DNA of 64,000 bases, from NCBI RefSeq assembly GCF_000717745.1, contig NZ_JOBH01000015.1, positions 1-64,000 of the forward strand. The letters are read 5' to 3'. Every line of letters starts with the position of its first letter. Within the stretch, counting starts at the first letter, position 1. This stretch comes from Streptomyces violens. Lineage in GTDB: Bacteria; Actinomycetota; Actinomycetes; Streptomycetales; Streptomycetaceae. A program made the position numbers and the translations under genes. The notes under the pieces were generated by a model. The model ran no database searches and was not told the DNA's origin. It saw only the letters and a list, made by a program, of their open reading frames with translations. This document shows positions 25,281-34,427 of this stretch, one piece after another.

Positions 25281-26159
25281 ATGAGCGTACGGACCCATCG
25301 CGCGGCCAGCCCCTGGCTGTTCCTGCTGCCGGGCCTGGCGGTGGTCGCGGCCTTCATCCTGTACCCCTTCCTCAGCACCGTGCAGCACGCCTTCACCGAC
25401 GCGCGCACGCTCACCCCGGGCGTGTGGGTGGGGCTGCGCAACTTCCAGGAGATGCTGCAGGACCCGCAGTTCTGGACGGCGCTGCGCAACAGCCTGCTGT
25501 ATGTGGTGGTCGTGGTGCCCTGCACGGTGCTGCTGCCGCTGCTGCTGGCCCTGCTGGTGGAAAAGCCGCTCAAGGGCGTTGTGTTCTTCCGCGCAGCCTT
25601 CTACACGCCGGTGGTCGCGTCCGTGGTCGTGGTCGCGCTGATCTGGGTGTGGATGCTGGACGACCGCGGGCTGCTCAACAGCATGCTGGAGGTGCTGGGC
25701 GCGGGCCCGGTGTCCTTCCTCGGGGACGCCTGGCTGGTGCTGCTGTGCGCGATGGCCCTGACGGTGTGGAAGGGCCTCGGCTACTACATGATCATTTACC
25801 TGGCGGCGCTGGCACAGGTGCCGAAGGAGCTGCACGAGGCCGCGGCCGTGGACGGCGCGGGGCCGATCCGCCGCTTCGTCACCGTCACCGTGCCCGCCGT
25901 GCGCTCCACGATGGTGCTGGTCGGTGCGCTGTCCTCGGTCGCCGCCTTCAAGGTGTTCTCCGAGGTGTACCTGCTGGCCGGGCCGACCGGCGGCCCCGCC
26001 GGGGAGGACAGCACCCTCGTGATGCTCGTCCAGCGCTCCGGCACGGGGCTGTCGGGCCGGGTCGGCTACGCCTCCGCGCTCTCCCTCGTCATCTTCTGCA
26101 TCGCGCTGCTGCTGATGCTGCTCGTGCTGCGCGCCGACCGTAAGGAGAAGTCCGCATGA
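25281..26159 (+). CDS. Sugar ABC transporter permease (MalF-like)
   Basis: 292 residues with six membrane helices. The EAA loop reads EAAAVDGAGPIRRFVTVTVP, the contact site for the ATPase. The start follows the binding-protein stop after 3 bases and the end overlaps the next permease by ATGA, so these are translationally coupled. It forms the inner-membrane channel with the second permease. Confidence 0.92.
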   Translation: MSVRTHRAASPWLFLLPGLAVVAAFILYPFLSTVQHAFTDARTLTPGVWVGLRNFQEMLQDPQFWTALRNSLLYVVVVVPCTVLLPLLLALLVEKPLKGVVFFRAAFYTPVVASVVVVALIWVWMLDDRGLLNSMLEVLGAGPVSFLGDAWLVLLCAMALTVWKGLGYYMIIYLAALAQVPKELHEAAAVDGAGPIRRFVTVTVPAVRSTMVLVGALSSVAAFKVFSEVYLLAGPTGGPAGEDSTLVMLVQRSGTGLSGRVGYASALSLVIFCIALLLMLLVLRADRKEKSA

Positions 26160-26986
26160 CCCGCGTCGGCCGCACGGAGCGGGTCGTGCGCTACGTCCTG
26201 ATGCTCGCCGTGCTGGCGATCACCGTCGGGCCCTTCCTGTGGCAGCTCTCCACCTCGCTCAAGGGACCCGACGAGAACATCTATCCCTCGCCGCCGTCCT
26301 TCGTCCCGCACGACCCGACCCTCGCCAACTACGCCGAGGTGGCGCGCATCATCCCGGTCTGGGACTACGCGCTGAACTCCCTGAAGGTCGCCGCCGCCAA
26401 CGTCCTCACCAACTGCGTGGGCGCCTCGCTCGCCGGATACGCACTGGCGAGGCTGCGCTTCCGCGGCCGTACGGCGGCCGGCCTGGTCTTCGTCGCCGCG
26501 CTGCTCGTCCCACTGGAATCCATCATCATCGCGCAGTTCACCACCATGCGTGATCTGGGCCTGAACAACACCCTGGTCGCCGTCGTCCTCCCGGGCAGTG
26601 TCGGCGCGCTCAACGTGCTGCTGATGCGCAACGCCTTCCGCGCGATCCCGTACGAGATCGAGGAGGCGGCCGTCGTGGACGGCGCGAACGTCTGGCAGCG
26701 CTTCTGGCGCATCGCACTGCCGTCGGTGAAGGGCACCCTCGCGGTCGTCGCGATTTTTGCCTTCATGGGCGCCTGGGACGACTTCCTCTGGCCGCTGATC
26801 GTGCTCTCCGACCCGGACCACTTCACCCTCACCGTCGGCCTGAACTTCCTGCACGGCACCTTCGCCGACAAGCCGCGCGTGGTCGCCGCCGGAACCATCA
26901 TCGCGGTGGCCCCGCTGATCGTGATGTTCGCCTGTCTGCAGCGTTACTTCTTCCGCGGCGTGGGTGAGGGCGCGGTCAAGGGCTGA
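26156..26986 (+). CDS. Sugar ABC transporter permease (MalG-like)
   Basis: 276 residues, six membrane helices, EAA loop EAAVVDGANVWQRFWRIALP. It pairs with the preceding permease. No ATP-binding subunit is encoded in the locus. Streptomyces sugar importers of this class commonly share the global ATPase MsiK, and that is the likely energy source here. Confidence 0.92.
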   Translation: MTRVGRTERVVRYVLMLAVLAITVGPFLWQLSTSLKGPDENIYPSPPSFVPHDPTLANYAEVARIIPVWDYALNSLKVAAANVLTNCVGASLAGYALARLRFRGRTAAGLVFVAALLVPLESIIIAQFTTMRDLGLNNTLVAVVLPGSVGALNVLLMRNAFRAIPYEIEEAAVVDGANVWQRFWRIALPSVKGTLAVVAIFAFMGAWDDFLWPLIVLSDPDHFTLTVGLNFLHGTFADKPRVVAAGTIIAVAPLIVMFACLQRYFFRGVGEGAVKG

Positions 26987-27028
26987 GCGCCCGATCCGCC
27001 CGGCCCACCCCTGTCGAACAGGACCCGT

Positions 27029-28252
27029 ATGCCCCCGATTCGCTTCGGTGTGAACTACACGCCCACCCGCGGCTGGTTCCACCACTGGCTCGACTTCGAC
27101 CTGGACGAGGTCCGGGCCGACCTGGACTCCGTCGCGGCCCTCGGCCTGGACCACGTCCGCGTCTTCCCGCTCTGGCCGCTCTTCCAGCCCAACCGCACGC
27201 TGATCCGCCCGCGCGCGGTCGACCAGCTGGTCTCCCTCGCCGACGCGGCCGCCGAACGCGGTCTGGACGTCGCCGTCGACGGCCTCCAGGGCCATCTGTC
27301 CAGCTTCGACTTCGTGCCCGCCTGGACCACCACCTGGCACCGGCGGAACCTCTTCAGCGACCCGGACGTACTGGACGGCCAGGCGGCGTACCTGGAGACG
27401 CTGGCCGCGGCCCTCGCCGACCGGCCGAACTTCCTCGGTATGACCCTCGGCAACGAGACCAACCAGTTCTCCGGCGACCCGCATCCGGACCCCGACCGGA
27501 TCACGCCCGATCAGGCCGCGGCCTGGTTGGAGCGGATGCTCGCGGCCTGCGAGCAGGGTGCGCCGGGCCGCCTGCATCTGCACGCTTCGTACGACGCGGC
27601 GTGGTACCTGGACGGGCATCCGTTCACGCCGGAACACTCCGCGACGCTGGGCGCACTGACCGCCGTACACGCATGGGTGTTCAACGGGACGGCACAGCGG
27701 TACGGGCGTGAGTCCACCGCCACCCGTCAACACGCCGCGTATCTGGTGGAGTTGTCCAAGGCGTGGGCGGTGGATCCGCGGCGCCCGGTCTGGCTCCAGG
27801 AGGTCGGTGCGCCGGCGCCGCACATCCCCGCCGAGCACGCCCCCGCGTTCGTACGGGACACCGTGCGCGCCGCGCTGGACTGCCCGGACCTGTGGGGCAT
27901 CACGTGGTGGTGCTCGCACGACGTGGACCGGGCGCTGGCCGACTTCCCCGAGCTGGAGTACAGCCTCGGGCTGCTGTCGAACGAGCGGGAGGTCAAGCCG
28001 GTCGGCGAGGCGTTCGCCGAGGCCGTAGGCGCATTCCGGGCGGAGCCACGTGCCGCCGCGCCTCGCACGCTCGCCCTGGCCGTCGGGAGCGCGGGCCCCG
28101 ACTGCGCCCCTGGCGGCCCGGTCTTCGAGGCATGGATGCGGCTCGCGGAACGCGGTCTGCGACCGGCCTGCGTAAGGACCGAACAGGCCGCCGACAGCGC
28201 GTACTTGAAGGACCGCGGCATCGCGGAAGTGATCCAGCCCCACGAGGCGTGA
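27029..28252 (+). CDS. GH5-like glycoside hydrolase, probable mannosidase acting on the N-glycan core
   Basis: 407 residues, no signal peptide, so cytoplasmic. The clan GH-A catalytic pair is visible: the acid/base Glu in GNETNQF near residue 141 and the nucleophile Glu in WLQEVGAP near 257. RVFPLWPLFQPN and WWCSHDVDR are barrel strand ends. In bifidobacterial N-glycan loci a GH5 subfamily 18 enzyme cuts Man-beta-1,4-GlcNAc left after the alpha-mannoses are removed. The same neighbours here (GH38, GH85, LacI, ABC) suggest the same job. Subfamily assignment is from context and general layout, not alignment. The last 70 residues are less conserved. Confidence 0.75.
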   Translation: MPPIRFGVNYTPTRGWFHHWLDFDLDEVRADLDSVAALGLDHVRVFPLWPLFQPNRTLIRPRAVDQLVSLADAAAERGLDVAVDGLQGHLSSFDFVPAWTTTWHRRNLFSDPDVLDGQAAYLETLAAALADRPNFLGMTLGNETNQFSGDPHPDPDRITPDQAAAWLERMLAACEQGAPGRLHLHASYDAAWYLDGHPFTPEHSATLGALTAVHAWVFNGTAQRYGRESTATRQHAAYLVELSKAWAVDPRRPVWLQEVGAPAPHIPAEHAPAFVRDTVRAALDCPDLWGITWWCSHDVDRALADFPELEYSLGLLSNEREVKPVGEAFAEAVGAFRAEPRAAAPRTLALAVGSAGPDCAPGGPVFEAWMRLAERGLRPACVRTEQAADSAYLKDRGIAEVIQPHEA

Positions 28253-28267
28253 AGGAGCCGTACCGAC

Positions 28268-31200
28268 ATGCACGACCACCGCACCACCACCGAAGCCCGT
28301 CTGAAGCGGGTGCTGGAAGAGCGTCTGTGGCCCGCCGTGTATCCGGAGTCGGTGCCGCTGACCGTCGGCGTGTGGCACGCGCCCGGCGAGCCGGTACCGG
28401 TCGCAGAGGGCATCGCCGCGCCGCGTACGGCCATCGAAGCCGGTGCGCCGTGGGGCCCGCCGTGGGGCACGAGTTGGTTCACGGTCAGTGGCACCGTCCC
28501 CGAGGAGTGGGCGGGCCGTACCGTCGAAGCCCTGCTCGACCTGGGCTTCGACGAGAACATGCCGGGCTTCCAGTGCGAGGGCCTGGTGTACCGGCCCGAT
28601 GGCTTCCCCGTGAAGGGCCTCAACCCGCGCAACCAGTGGGTGCGGATAGCCGCCCCGGCCCGCGGCGGCGAGGAGGTCCACCTGCACATCGAGGCGTCCG
28701 CCAACCCCGTCATCCTGGACTACCACCCCTTCCTCCCCACCGAGCTGGGCGACCGCGAGACGGCCGGTGACGTGCCGCAGTACAAGCTGGCCCGGATGGA
28801 CCTGGCCGTCTTCGACCGGACCGTGTGGGAGCTGGCGCACGACCTGGAGGTGCTGGGCCAGCTCATGGCCGAGCTGGGCGAGGACACGGCGCGCCGGTGG
28901 GAAATCCTGCGCGCGGTGGAACGCGCCCTGGACGCGGTGGATCTCCAGGACATCGGCGGGACTGCGGCCCGCGCCCGTGAACTGCTGACCGACGTGCTGG
29001 CCGCGCCCGCGCACGCCTCCGCGCACCGCATCAGCGCCGTCGGCCACGCGCACATCGACTCGGCGTGGCTGTGGCCGCTGCGCGAGACGGTGCGGAAGGT
29101 CGCGCGTACGGCGTCCAACATGACGGCGCTGCTGGAGGACGACCCGGACTTCGTGTACGCGATGTCGCAGGCGCAGCAGTACGCGTGGCTGAAGGAGCAC
29201 CGGCCCGAGGTGTACGCGCGGGTGAAGAAGGCGGTGGCGGACGGCCGGTTCGTGCCGGTGGGCGGGATGTGGGTGGAGTCGGACACCAACATGCCGGGAT
29301 CCGAGGCGCTGGCGCGGCAGTTCGTGCACGGCAAGCGGTTCTTCCTGGAGGAGTTCGGGGTCGAGACGGAGGAGGTGTGGCTGCCGGACACCTTCGGGTA
29401 CTCGGCGGCGCTCCCCCAGCTCGTCCGGCAGGCGGGCGCCAAGTGGTTCCTGACGCAGAAGATCTCCTGGAGCCGGGACAACAAGTTTCCGCACCACACC
29501 TTCTGGTGGGAGGGCCTGGACGGCACGCGGGTGTTCACGCACTTCCCGCCGATGGACACCTACAACGCGCAGCTGTCGGGCCAGGAGGTGGCGCACGCGG
29601 CACGCAACTTCCGGGAGAAGGGCGCGGCGACCCGGTCGCTGGCGCCGACGGGCTGGGGCGACGGGGGCGGCGGCACGACCCGCGACATGCTCGCGCGGGC
29701 GCGGCGGCTGGCCGACCTGGAGGGCTCGGCGCGGGTCACGTTCGAGAAGCCCGCGGACTTCTTCGAGAAGGCGCACGCGGAGTACCCGGACGCGCCGGTG
29801 TGGACCGGCGAGCTGTATCTGGAGCTGCACCGCGCGACGCTGACCAGCCAGGTCCGTACGAAGCAGGGCAACCGGCGCAGCGAGCATCTGCTGTACGAGG
29901 CGGAGCTGTGGTCGGCGACGGCGGCCGTGCGGACCGGATTCGCGTACCCCTACGAGGAGCTGGACCGGCTGTGGAAGGAGGTGCTGCTGCACCAGTTCCA
30001 CGACATCCTGCCGGGCACCTCGATCGCCTGGGTGCACCGGGAGGCCGCCGAGCGGTACGCACGCATCGCGGCGGAGCTGGAGGAGCTGATCGGAGCGGCC
30101 CAGCGGGCGCTGGCGGGCGACCGGGCGGCCGGCGGCACGCTGGTTTTCAACGCGGCGCCGCACGGCCGGGACGGTGTACCGGCCCGCGGTGCGCGCCCCG
30201 AACCGGAGGCGGCGAACGGCACGGGCTGCGTGCCGCGCGCGGGCGGCGGCTACGTCCTGGACAACGGCCTGCTGCGGGCGGAGATCGACGGCCGGGGGCT
30301 GCTGGTCTCGCTGTACGACCTGCGGGCCGGCCGGGAGACGCTGGCCCCCGGCAAGGCGGCCAACCTCCTCCAGCTCCACCAGGACTTCCCGACGATGTGG
30401 GACGCCTGGGACGTGGACGAGTTCTACCGCAACACGGTGACCGACCTGGTGGACGCCGAGGCCGTGGAAGCGGTGGACGGCGGAACGGCGGGAGCCGTAC
30501 GGGTCCGGCGTACCTTCGGCTCCTCGGCCGTCGAGCAGGTGCTGACGCTGCCGCCGGGCGCGGCGCGGCTGGAGATCGCGACCGAGGTGGACTGGCACGA
30601 GACCGAGAAGTTCCTCAAGGCGGCCTTCCCGCTGGACGTGCACGCGGACCGGGTCGCTGCGGAGACCCAGTTCGGGCACCTGTACCGGCCCACGCACACC
30701 AACACGAGCTGGGACGCGGCGAAGTTCGAGGCGTGCGCGCACCGTTTCGTGCACGTCGAGGAGCCGGGCTGGGGCGTCGCGGTGGTGACGGACTCGACGT
30801 ACGGGTACGACGCCTCGCGTGCTGCCCGGGAGTCGGGCCGCGGCACGACCACGACCGTACGGCTCTCCCTGCTGCGCGCGCCGCGCTTCCCCGACCCGCG
30901 CACGGACCAGGGCGTCCACCGCTTCCGCTGCGCGCTCGTGCCGGGTGCCGGGATCGGTGACGCGGTGCGGGAGGGCTGGGCGCTGAACCTTCCGGAGCGG
31001 CGGGTGCCGGGCACCGCGGCGGTCGAGCCGCTGGTGTCGGTGGCCGACGAGGCCGTCACCGTCACCGCTGTGAAGCTCGCGGACGACGGCAGCGGGGATG
31101 TGGTGGTGCGGCTGCACGAGGCGCGCGGCGGGCGTGTCCGCACGGAGCTGGTCTGCGATTTCCCGGTGGCCGCCGCGGTCCGGTGCGACCTGCTGGAGCG

Positions 31201-31312
31201 GCCGGCCGGGACCGGTGAAGAGCGGTGCGAGGGCGACGTACTGGCCCTGGAGCTGCATCCGTTCGAGATCGTCACGCTGCGGCTGAGCCGCGGCGCCACA
31301 GAGGAGGCGTGA
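28268..31312 (+). CDS. Alpha-mannosidase, GH38 family
   Basis: 1014 residues, the normal size for a bacterial GH38 enzyme, with no signal peptide. The zinc-binding motif GHAHIDSAWLWPLRET (about residue 258) and the nucleophile segment WLPDTFGYSAALPQ (about 370) are intact; HQFHDILPGTSI marks the end of the catalytic part. A beta-sandwich domain typical of GH38 fills the C-terminal 400 residues. It would remove alpha-linked mannose from imported oligosaccharides in the cytoplasm. AAGGAG precedes the ATG, and the gene runs 2 bases from the GH85 start. Confidence 0.93.
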   Translation: MHDHRTTTEARLKRVLEERLWPAVYPESVPLTVGVWHAPGEPVPVAEGIAAPRTAIEAGAPWGPPWGTSWFTVSGTVPEEWAGRTVEALLDLGFDENMPGFQCEGLVYRPDGFPVKGLNPRNQWVRIAAPARGGEEVHLHIEASANPVILDYHPFLPTELGDRETAGDVPQYKLARMDLAVFDRTVWELAHDLEVLGQLMAELGEDTARRWEILRAVERALDAVDLQDIGGTAARARELLTDVLAAPAHASAHRISAVGHAHIDSAWLWPLRETVRKVARTASNMTALLEDDPDFVYAMSQAQQYAWLKEHRPEVYARVKKAVADGRFVPVGGMWVESDTNMPGSEALARQFVHGKRFFLEEFGVETEEVWLPDTFGYSAALPQLVRQAGAKWFLTQKISWSRDNKFPHHTFWWEGLDGTRVFTHFPPMDTYNAQLSGQEVAHAARNFREKGAATRSLAPTGWGDGGGGTTRDMLARARRLADLEGSARVTFEKPADFFEKAHAEYPDAPVWTGELYLELHRATLTSQVRTKQGNRRSEHLLYEAELWSATAAVRTGFAYPYEELDRLWKEVLLHQFHDILPGTSIAWVHREAAERYARIAAELEELIGAAQRALAGDRAAGGTLVFNAAPHGRDGVPARGARPEPEAANGTGCVPRAGGGYVLDNGLLRAEIDGRGLLVSLYDLRAGRETLAPGKAANLLQLHQDFPTMWDAWDVDEFYRNTVTDLVDAEAVEAVDGGTAGAVRVRRTFGSSAVEQVLTLPPGAARLEIATEVDWHETEKFLKAAFPLDVHADRVAAETQFGHLYRPTHTNTSWDAAKFEACAHRFVHVEEPGWGVAVVTDSTYGYDASRAARESGRGTTTTVRLSLLRAPRFPDPRTDQGVHRFRCALVPGAGIGDAVREGWALNLPERRVPGTAAVEPLVSVADEAVTVTAVKLADDGSGDVVVRLHEARGGRVRTELVCDFPVAAAVRCDLLERPAGTGEERCEGDVLALELHPFEIVTLRLSRGATEEA

Positions 31313-31314
31313 CC

Positions 31315-33438
31315 GTGAGCAGTGGACCGCTGGATCGCAGAACCTTCGTGCGGATGCTGGGGGCGGCCGGGGTGGCCGTGGGGCTGGCCGGGCCGTTGGG
31401 TCCCTTCAGCGCGCCGCCCGCCGCCGCTGCCTCAGCGCGCGGCGCCCACCAGCCCTACATGCACGGCTACGACGCGGCGGCGCTGAAGTCCTGGAGCCCG
31501 GAGACGGACCGCTGGGCGCGGTACTTCCGCTCCCGTGTGCCGCTCGCCGCGCGCATCCCGGCCTTCGCCGCCACTCAGGCGGACCCGGACCTCGCCACCG
31601 GCCCGCAGCTGATGAACCTCAGCTTCGACTACGACAACTCCTTCTTCACCGCCTACAAGTACGGCGACGTCTTCGCCCGCAGGCTGCTGCGCTTCTGGCA
31701 GTACACCGATCTGTACGGCTCCTGGCACGGGCTGCCGGTGGACGGCTCGCCCGAGGACGAGCCGGTGCACGGCGTGGTCAACCCGCCGAACCCGGCCTGG
31801 ACGGATGCCGCGCACCGCAACGGGGCGCGCAGTCTGGGCTGCTGGTTCTGGCCGCGTACGGGTGAGTTCGGTGACTATCTGGAGCGGCGGGCCGACGGCT
31901 CGTACCCGGTGGCCGACGGCATGCTCGCGATGGCGGAGTACTTCGGCTTCGACGGCTACTTCCTCAACCAGGAGGCCGAGATCTCGCCCGCCGACGCGCA
32001 CGAGCTGATGCGGATGCTGGAGTATCTGCGCGCCAAGGCACCCGAGGGCTTCCACCTCCAGTGGTACGACACGATCATGACGAACGGGAAGCTGGACTAT
32101 CAGAACGCGTTCAACGACAAGAACGCCGACTGGGTGCAGCACGGTGACACGCCCGTCAACCACAGCTTCTTCGCCAACTACTGGCTCACCGAAGAGGGCG
32201 TCGCGACCTCGCGCCGCACTGCCCTGGAGCGCGGCCTCGACCCGTACGAAGCGGTCTTCCACGGCACCGAGACCGAGAAGTACGGCTTCAACCCGCCCTT
32301 CGACGCCCGGATCGTCTGCCCGGACGGGGAACCGGCGCGCACCAGCTGGGCGCTGTTCGGCTCGCACTTCCCCTGGGACCGCTACCCGGACCGCGAGGAC
32401 CCGGACGCGCAGGGTGAGGTCTTCGTGCGGGAGCGGCACTACTGGTCGGGGCCGAACGAGGACCCGACCCGGACCGGGCGCACGGAGTACGTCCCCTGGC
32501 CGGACGAGGACGACGGCAAGCCGCGCGACGAGCACAACTTCCGCAAGTGGGACGGCGTGGCCCGGTACATCACGGAGCGGTCGGTGATCGGCGGCTTCCC
32601 CTTCGTCACCCGCTTCAACACCGGGCACGGCCGCGCCTTCTTCCTGGCGGGCCGTCAGGTGTCCGACCGGGAGTGGAACAACATCTCCATCCAGGATGTG
32701 CTGCCCACCTGGCAGTTCTGGACGCGGGGAGCGGGCGGCGCCGAACCGCTGCGTGCGGAGTACGACTACGGGCTGGCCTACGACGGCGGCTGCTCGCTGC
32801 GCTTCGCGGGCCGCCTCACCCCGGAAGGGCCCACGACCGCCCGGCTGTTCAAGACCCGGCTGCGGGTCACGGGCGGGGAGCGGGCGCGGCTGGTGTACGC
32901 GACGGAGGAGCGGGCGGGCCGGGTCGAGCTGGGCCTGATCACCGAGGAGGACCCCGGGACCACGGTCTGGCTGCCCGCAGGCCGGCCGCGCGCGGGCGGC
33001 TGGACCACCGCTGAGCTGCCACTGGCCGCGCTCGCGGGGCGTACCGTCGCCGCGGTGGCCGTCCGGTTCTCCACCACGGGCGGTCCCGCGGACCACACCT
33101 TCCGGCTGGGCGAGCTCGCCTTCCTCGACGGCCGCCCGGCGCCCCGCCCGGCGGCGCCCGCCGGCTTCACGGTCGATGCCGTGCACCCCGACGGAGACAC
33201 CGCCGAGGTCTTCCTCTCCTGGCGGCTGGCGCGGCAGGGCGTCTGGTACTACGACCTCACCCGGGAGCTGCCGGGCGGCCGTACCGAGTCGCTGGGGCGG
33301 ATCTTCGACGACGTGTACTACGTCAAGGCGCTGGCCCGGGCCGGGGCGGAGCGCGGGACGGAGCTGCGGCTGACGGCGGTGGCGCCGGACGGCACGCGGG
33401 GCGGGACGGCCGTGGCCACGGTGCGCTGGCCGCACTGA
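31315..33438 (+). CDS. Endo-beta-N-acetylglucosaminidase, GH85 family, Tat-exported
   Basis: 707 residues from a GTG with GAGGAGG upstream. The N-terminus is a twin-arginine signal (DRRTFVRMLGAAGVAVGLAG, then an A-A-A-S cleavage region), so the enzyme acts outside the cell. The catalytic N-x-E is seen in FDGYFLNQEAEI near residue 218; WYDTIMTNGKLDYQNAFNDK is the following family block. GH85 enzymes cut the chitobiose core of N-glycans by substrate-assisted catalysis, freeing the glycan and leaving one GlcNAc on the protein. C-terminal beta-sandwich modules follow. It closes the operon and supplies its substrate. Confidence 0.93.
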   Translation: MSSGPLDRRTFVRMLGAAGVAVGLAGPLGPFSAPPAAAASARGAHQPYMHGYDAAALKSWSPETDRWARYFRSRVPLAARIPAFAATQADPDLATGPQLMNLSFDYDNSFFTAYKYGDVFARRLLRFWQYTDLYGSWHGLPVDGSPEDEPVHGVVNPPNPAWTDAAHRNGARSLGCWFWPRTGEFGDYLERRADGSYPVADGMLAMAEYFGFDGYFLNQEAEISPADAHELMRMLEYLRAKAPEGFHLQWYDTIMTNGKLDYQNAFNDKNADWVQHGDTPVNHSFFANYWLTEEGVATSRRTALERGLDPYEAVFHGTETEKYGFNPPFDARIVCPDGEPARTSWALFGSHFPWDRYPDREDPDAQGEVFVRERHYWSGPNEDPTRTGRTEYVPWPDEDDGKPRDEHNFRKWDGVARYITERSVIGGFPFVTRFNTGHGRAFFLAGRQVSDREWNNISIQDVLPTWQFWTRGAGGAEPLRAEYDYGLAYDGGCSLRFAGRLTPEGPTTARLFKTRLRVTGGERARLVYATEERAGRVELGLITEEDPGTTVWLPAGRPRAGGWTTAELPLAALAGRTVAAVAVRFSTTGGPADHTFRLGELAFLDGRPAPRPAAPAGFTVDAVHPDGDTAEVFLSWRLARQGVWYYDLTRELPGGRTESLGRIFDDVYYVKALARAGAERGTELRLTAVAPDGTRGGTAVATVRWPH

Positions 33439-33441
33439 CCG

Positions 33442-34239
33442 TCAGCCGGCGGCCGCGGCCCCGGGGGTGAAGACGTAAGGGGTCGTGGTCGTCAGCGGCG
33501 TGAAGCCGAGCCGCTGGAGGATGGGGCGGCTCTGGTCGGAGGCGTCGACCTGGAGGTACGGGTAGCCGCGCGCCGCGGCGATGCGGGCGCGGTGGGCGAT
33601 CAGGGCGCGGTAGATGCCGCGGCCGCGCCAGGCCGGGTCGGTGCCGCCGCCCCAGAGGGTGGCGAAGGGCGCGCCCGGCGGCAGTTCCATACGGGCCGCG
33701 CTCACCGGGGTGTCCCCGGCCATGGCGACCACCGCCGTCACCGTGTCCGGGGCCGCGGCGAGCCGGTCGAGGAGCTGGCTGCGGAAGCGGGCGCGGCCGG
33801 GGCCGAAGGCACGCTCATGGACGGCTGTCATGAGGTCGACACCGGCGGCGTCGGTCACCGGCTCCAGGCGGACACCGGCCGGGAGGTCCGCCGCGGCAGG
33901 GAGGTCATGGGTCTCGGCGACCAGCAGGGTCTCCTCGTCCTCGGGGACGAAGCCGGCCGCCAGCAGGCGGTCCGCGAGGCCGGCCGGGCGGTCGTGGGCG
34001 TGCAGCTTCCATTCGAAGGCGCGGCCGAGCGCGGTGAAGTACCGGATCTGTGCGGCGATGACGGCGTCCGCGGTGGCGGGCGTGAGGTCCGCCCAGAGGA
34101 CGCCGTGCCAGCCGTCGGCCGCGTCGGCGGTCTGGCGGACCACACCGTCCACGCGCTCGATGCGGGCGCCGGGGCCGTCGGGCCGCGCGTCCTGTCGCAT
34201 GCGCCGGTCGTACAACGAGAGCACCGCTGTGTGATTCAT
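33442..34239 (-). CDS. GNAT-family acetyltransferase
   Basis: 265 residues. The C-terminal half has the acetyl-CoA site (TLWGGGTDPAWRGRGIYRALI, with the R-x-x-G-x-G/A core as RGRGIY) and the PYLQVDASDQSRPILQRLGF strand-helix that closes the fold. The N-terminal half looks like a degenerate second GNAT-like domain. The substrate is unknown. It is convergent with the GH85 gene (3-base gap) and divergent from the siderophore importer. Confidence 0.8.
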   Translation of the reverse strand: MNHTAVLSLYDRRMRQDARPDGPGARIERVDGVVRQTADAADGWHGVLWADLTPATADAVIAAQIRYFTALGRAFEWKLHAHDRPAGLADRLLAAGFVPEDEETLLVAETHDLPAAADLPAGVRLEPVTDAAGVDLMTAVHERAFGPGRARFRSQLLDRLAAAPDTVTAVVAMAGDTPVSAARMELPPGAPFATLWGGGTDPAWRGRGIYRALIAHRARIAAARGYPYLQVDASDQSRPILQRLGFTPLTTTTPYVFTPGAAAAG

Positions 34240-34398
34240 CCGGTCACCTCAGCAGGTGGCGTGCTTCCGGACAACCGGATTTGCGCCCGTCCGGAGGTGA
34301 GTGGCCGGGCCCGCGCGGGTAGGGAAACTGGGCCCGCGCCGCTTCGCCGGGGCACCAAATTGGACAGTTCGCCGATTCCCGTCAGCGCGCTTGCAGGT

Positions 34399-34417
34399 TT
34401 AGGTTTGCCTAACCTAC
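34399..34417 (+). promoter_or_regulatory. DmdR/IdeR-type iron box
   Basis: TTAGGTTTGCCTAACCTAC is an almost complete match to the 19-base iron box that DmdR1/IdeR repressors bind when iron is plentiful. It ends only 10 bases before the GTG of the first permease. TAACCT inside it could serve as a -10 element, so the transcript may be leaderless. Binding would switch off the whole importer and siderophore operon. Confidence 0.88.
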
Positions 34418-34427
34418 GTTACGACGC

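Noticed and set aside
26066..31258. A 1730-codon open frame on the minus strand opposite the sugar transporter and mannosidase genes
   Set aside because: It is antisense to three well-supported genes, consists of Arg/Val/His/Gly-rich low-complexity sequence without any domain, and arises from the GC-rich third codon positions of the true genes.
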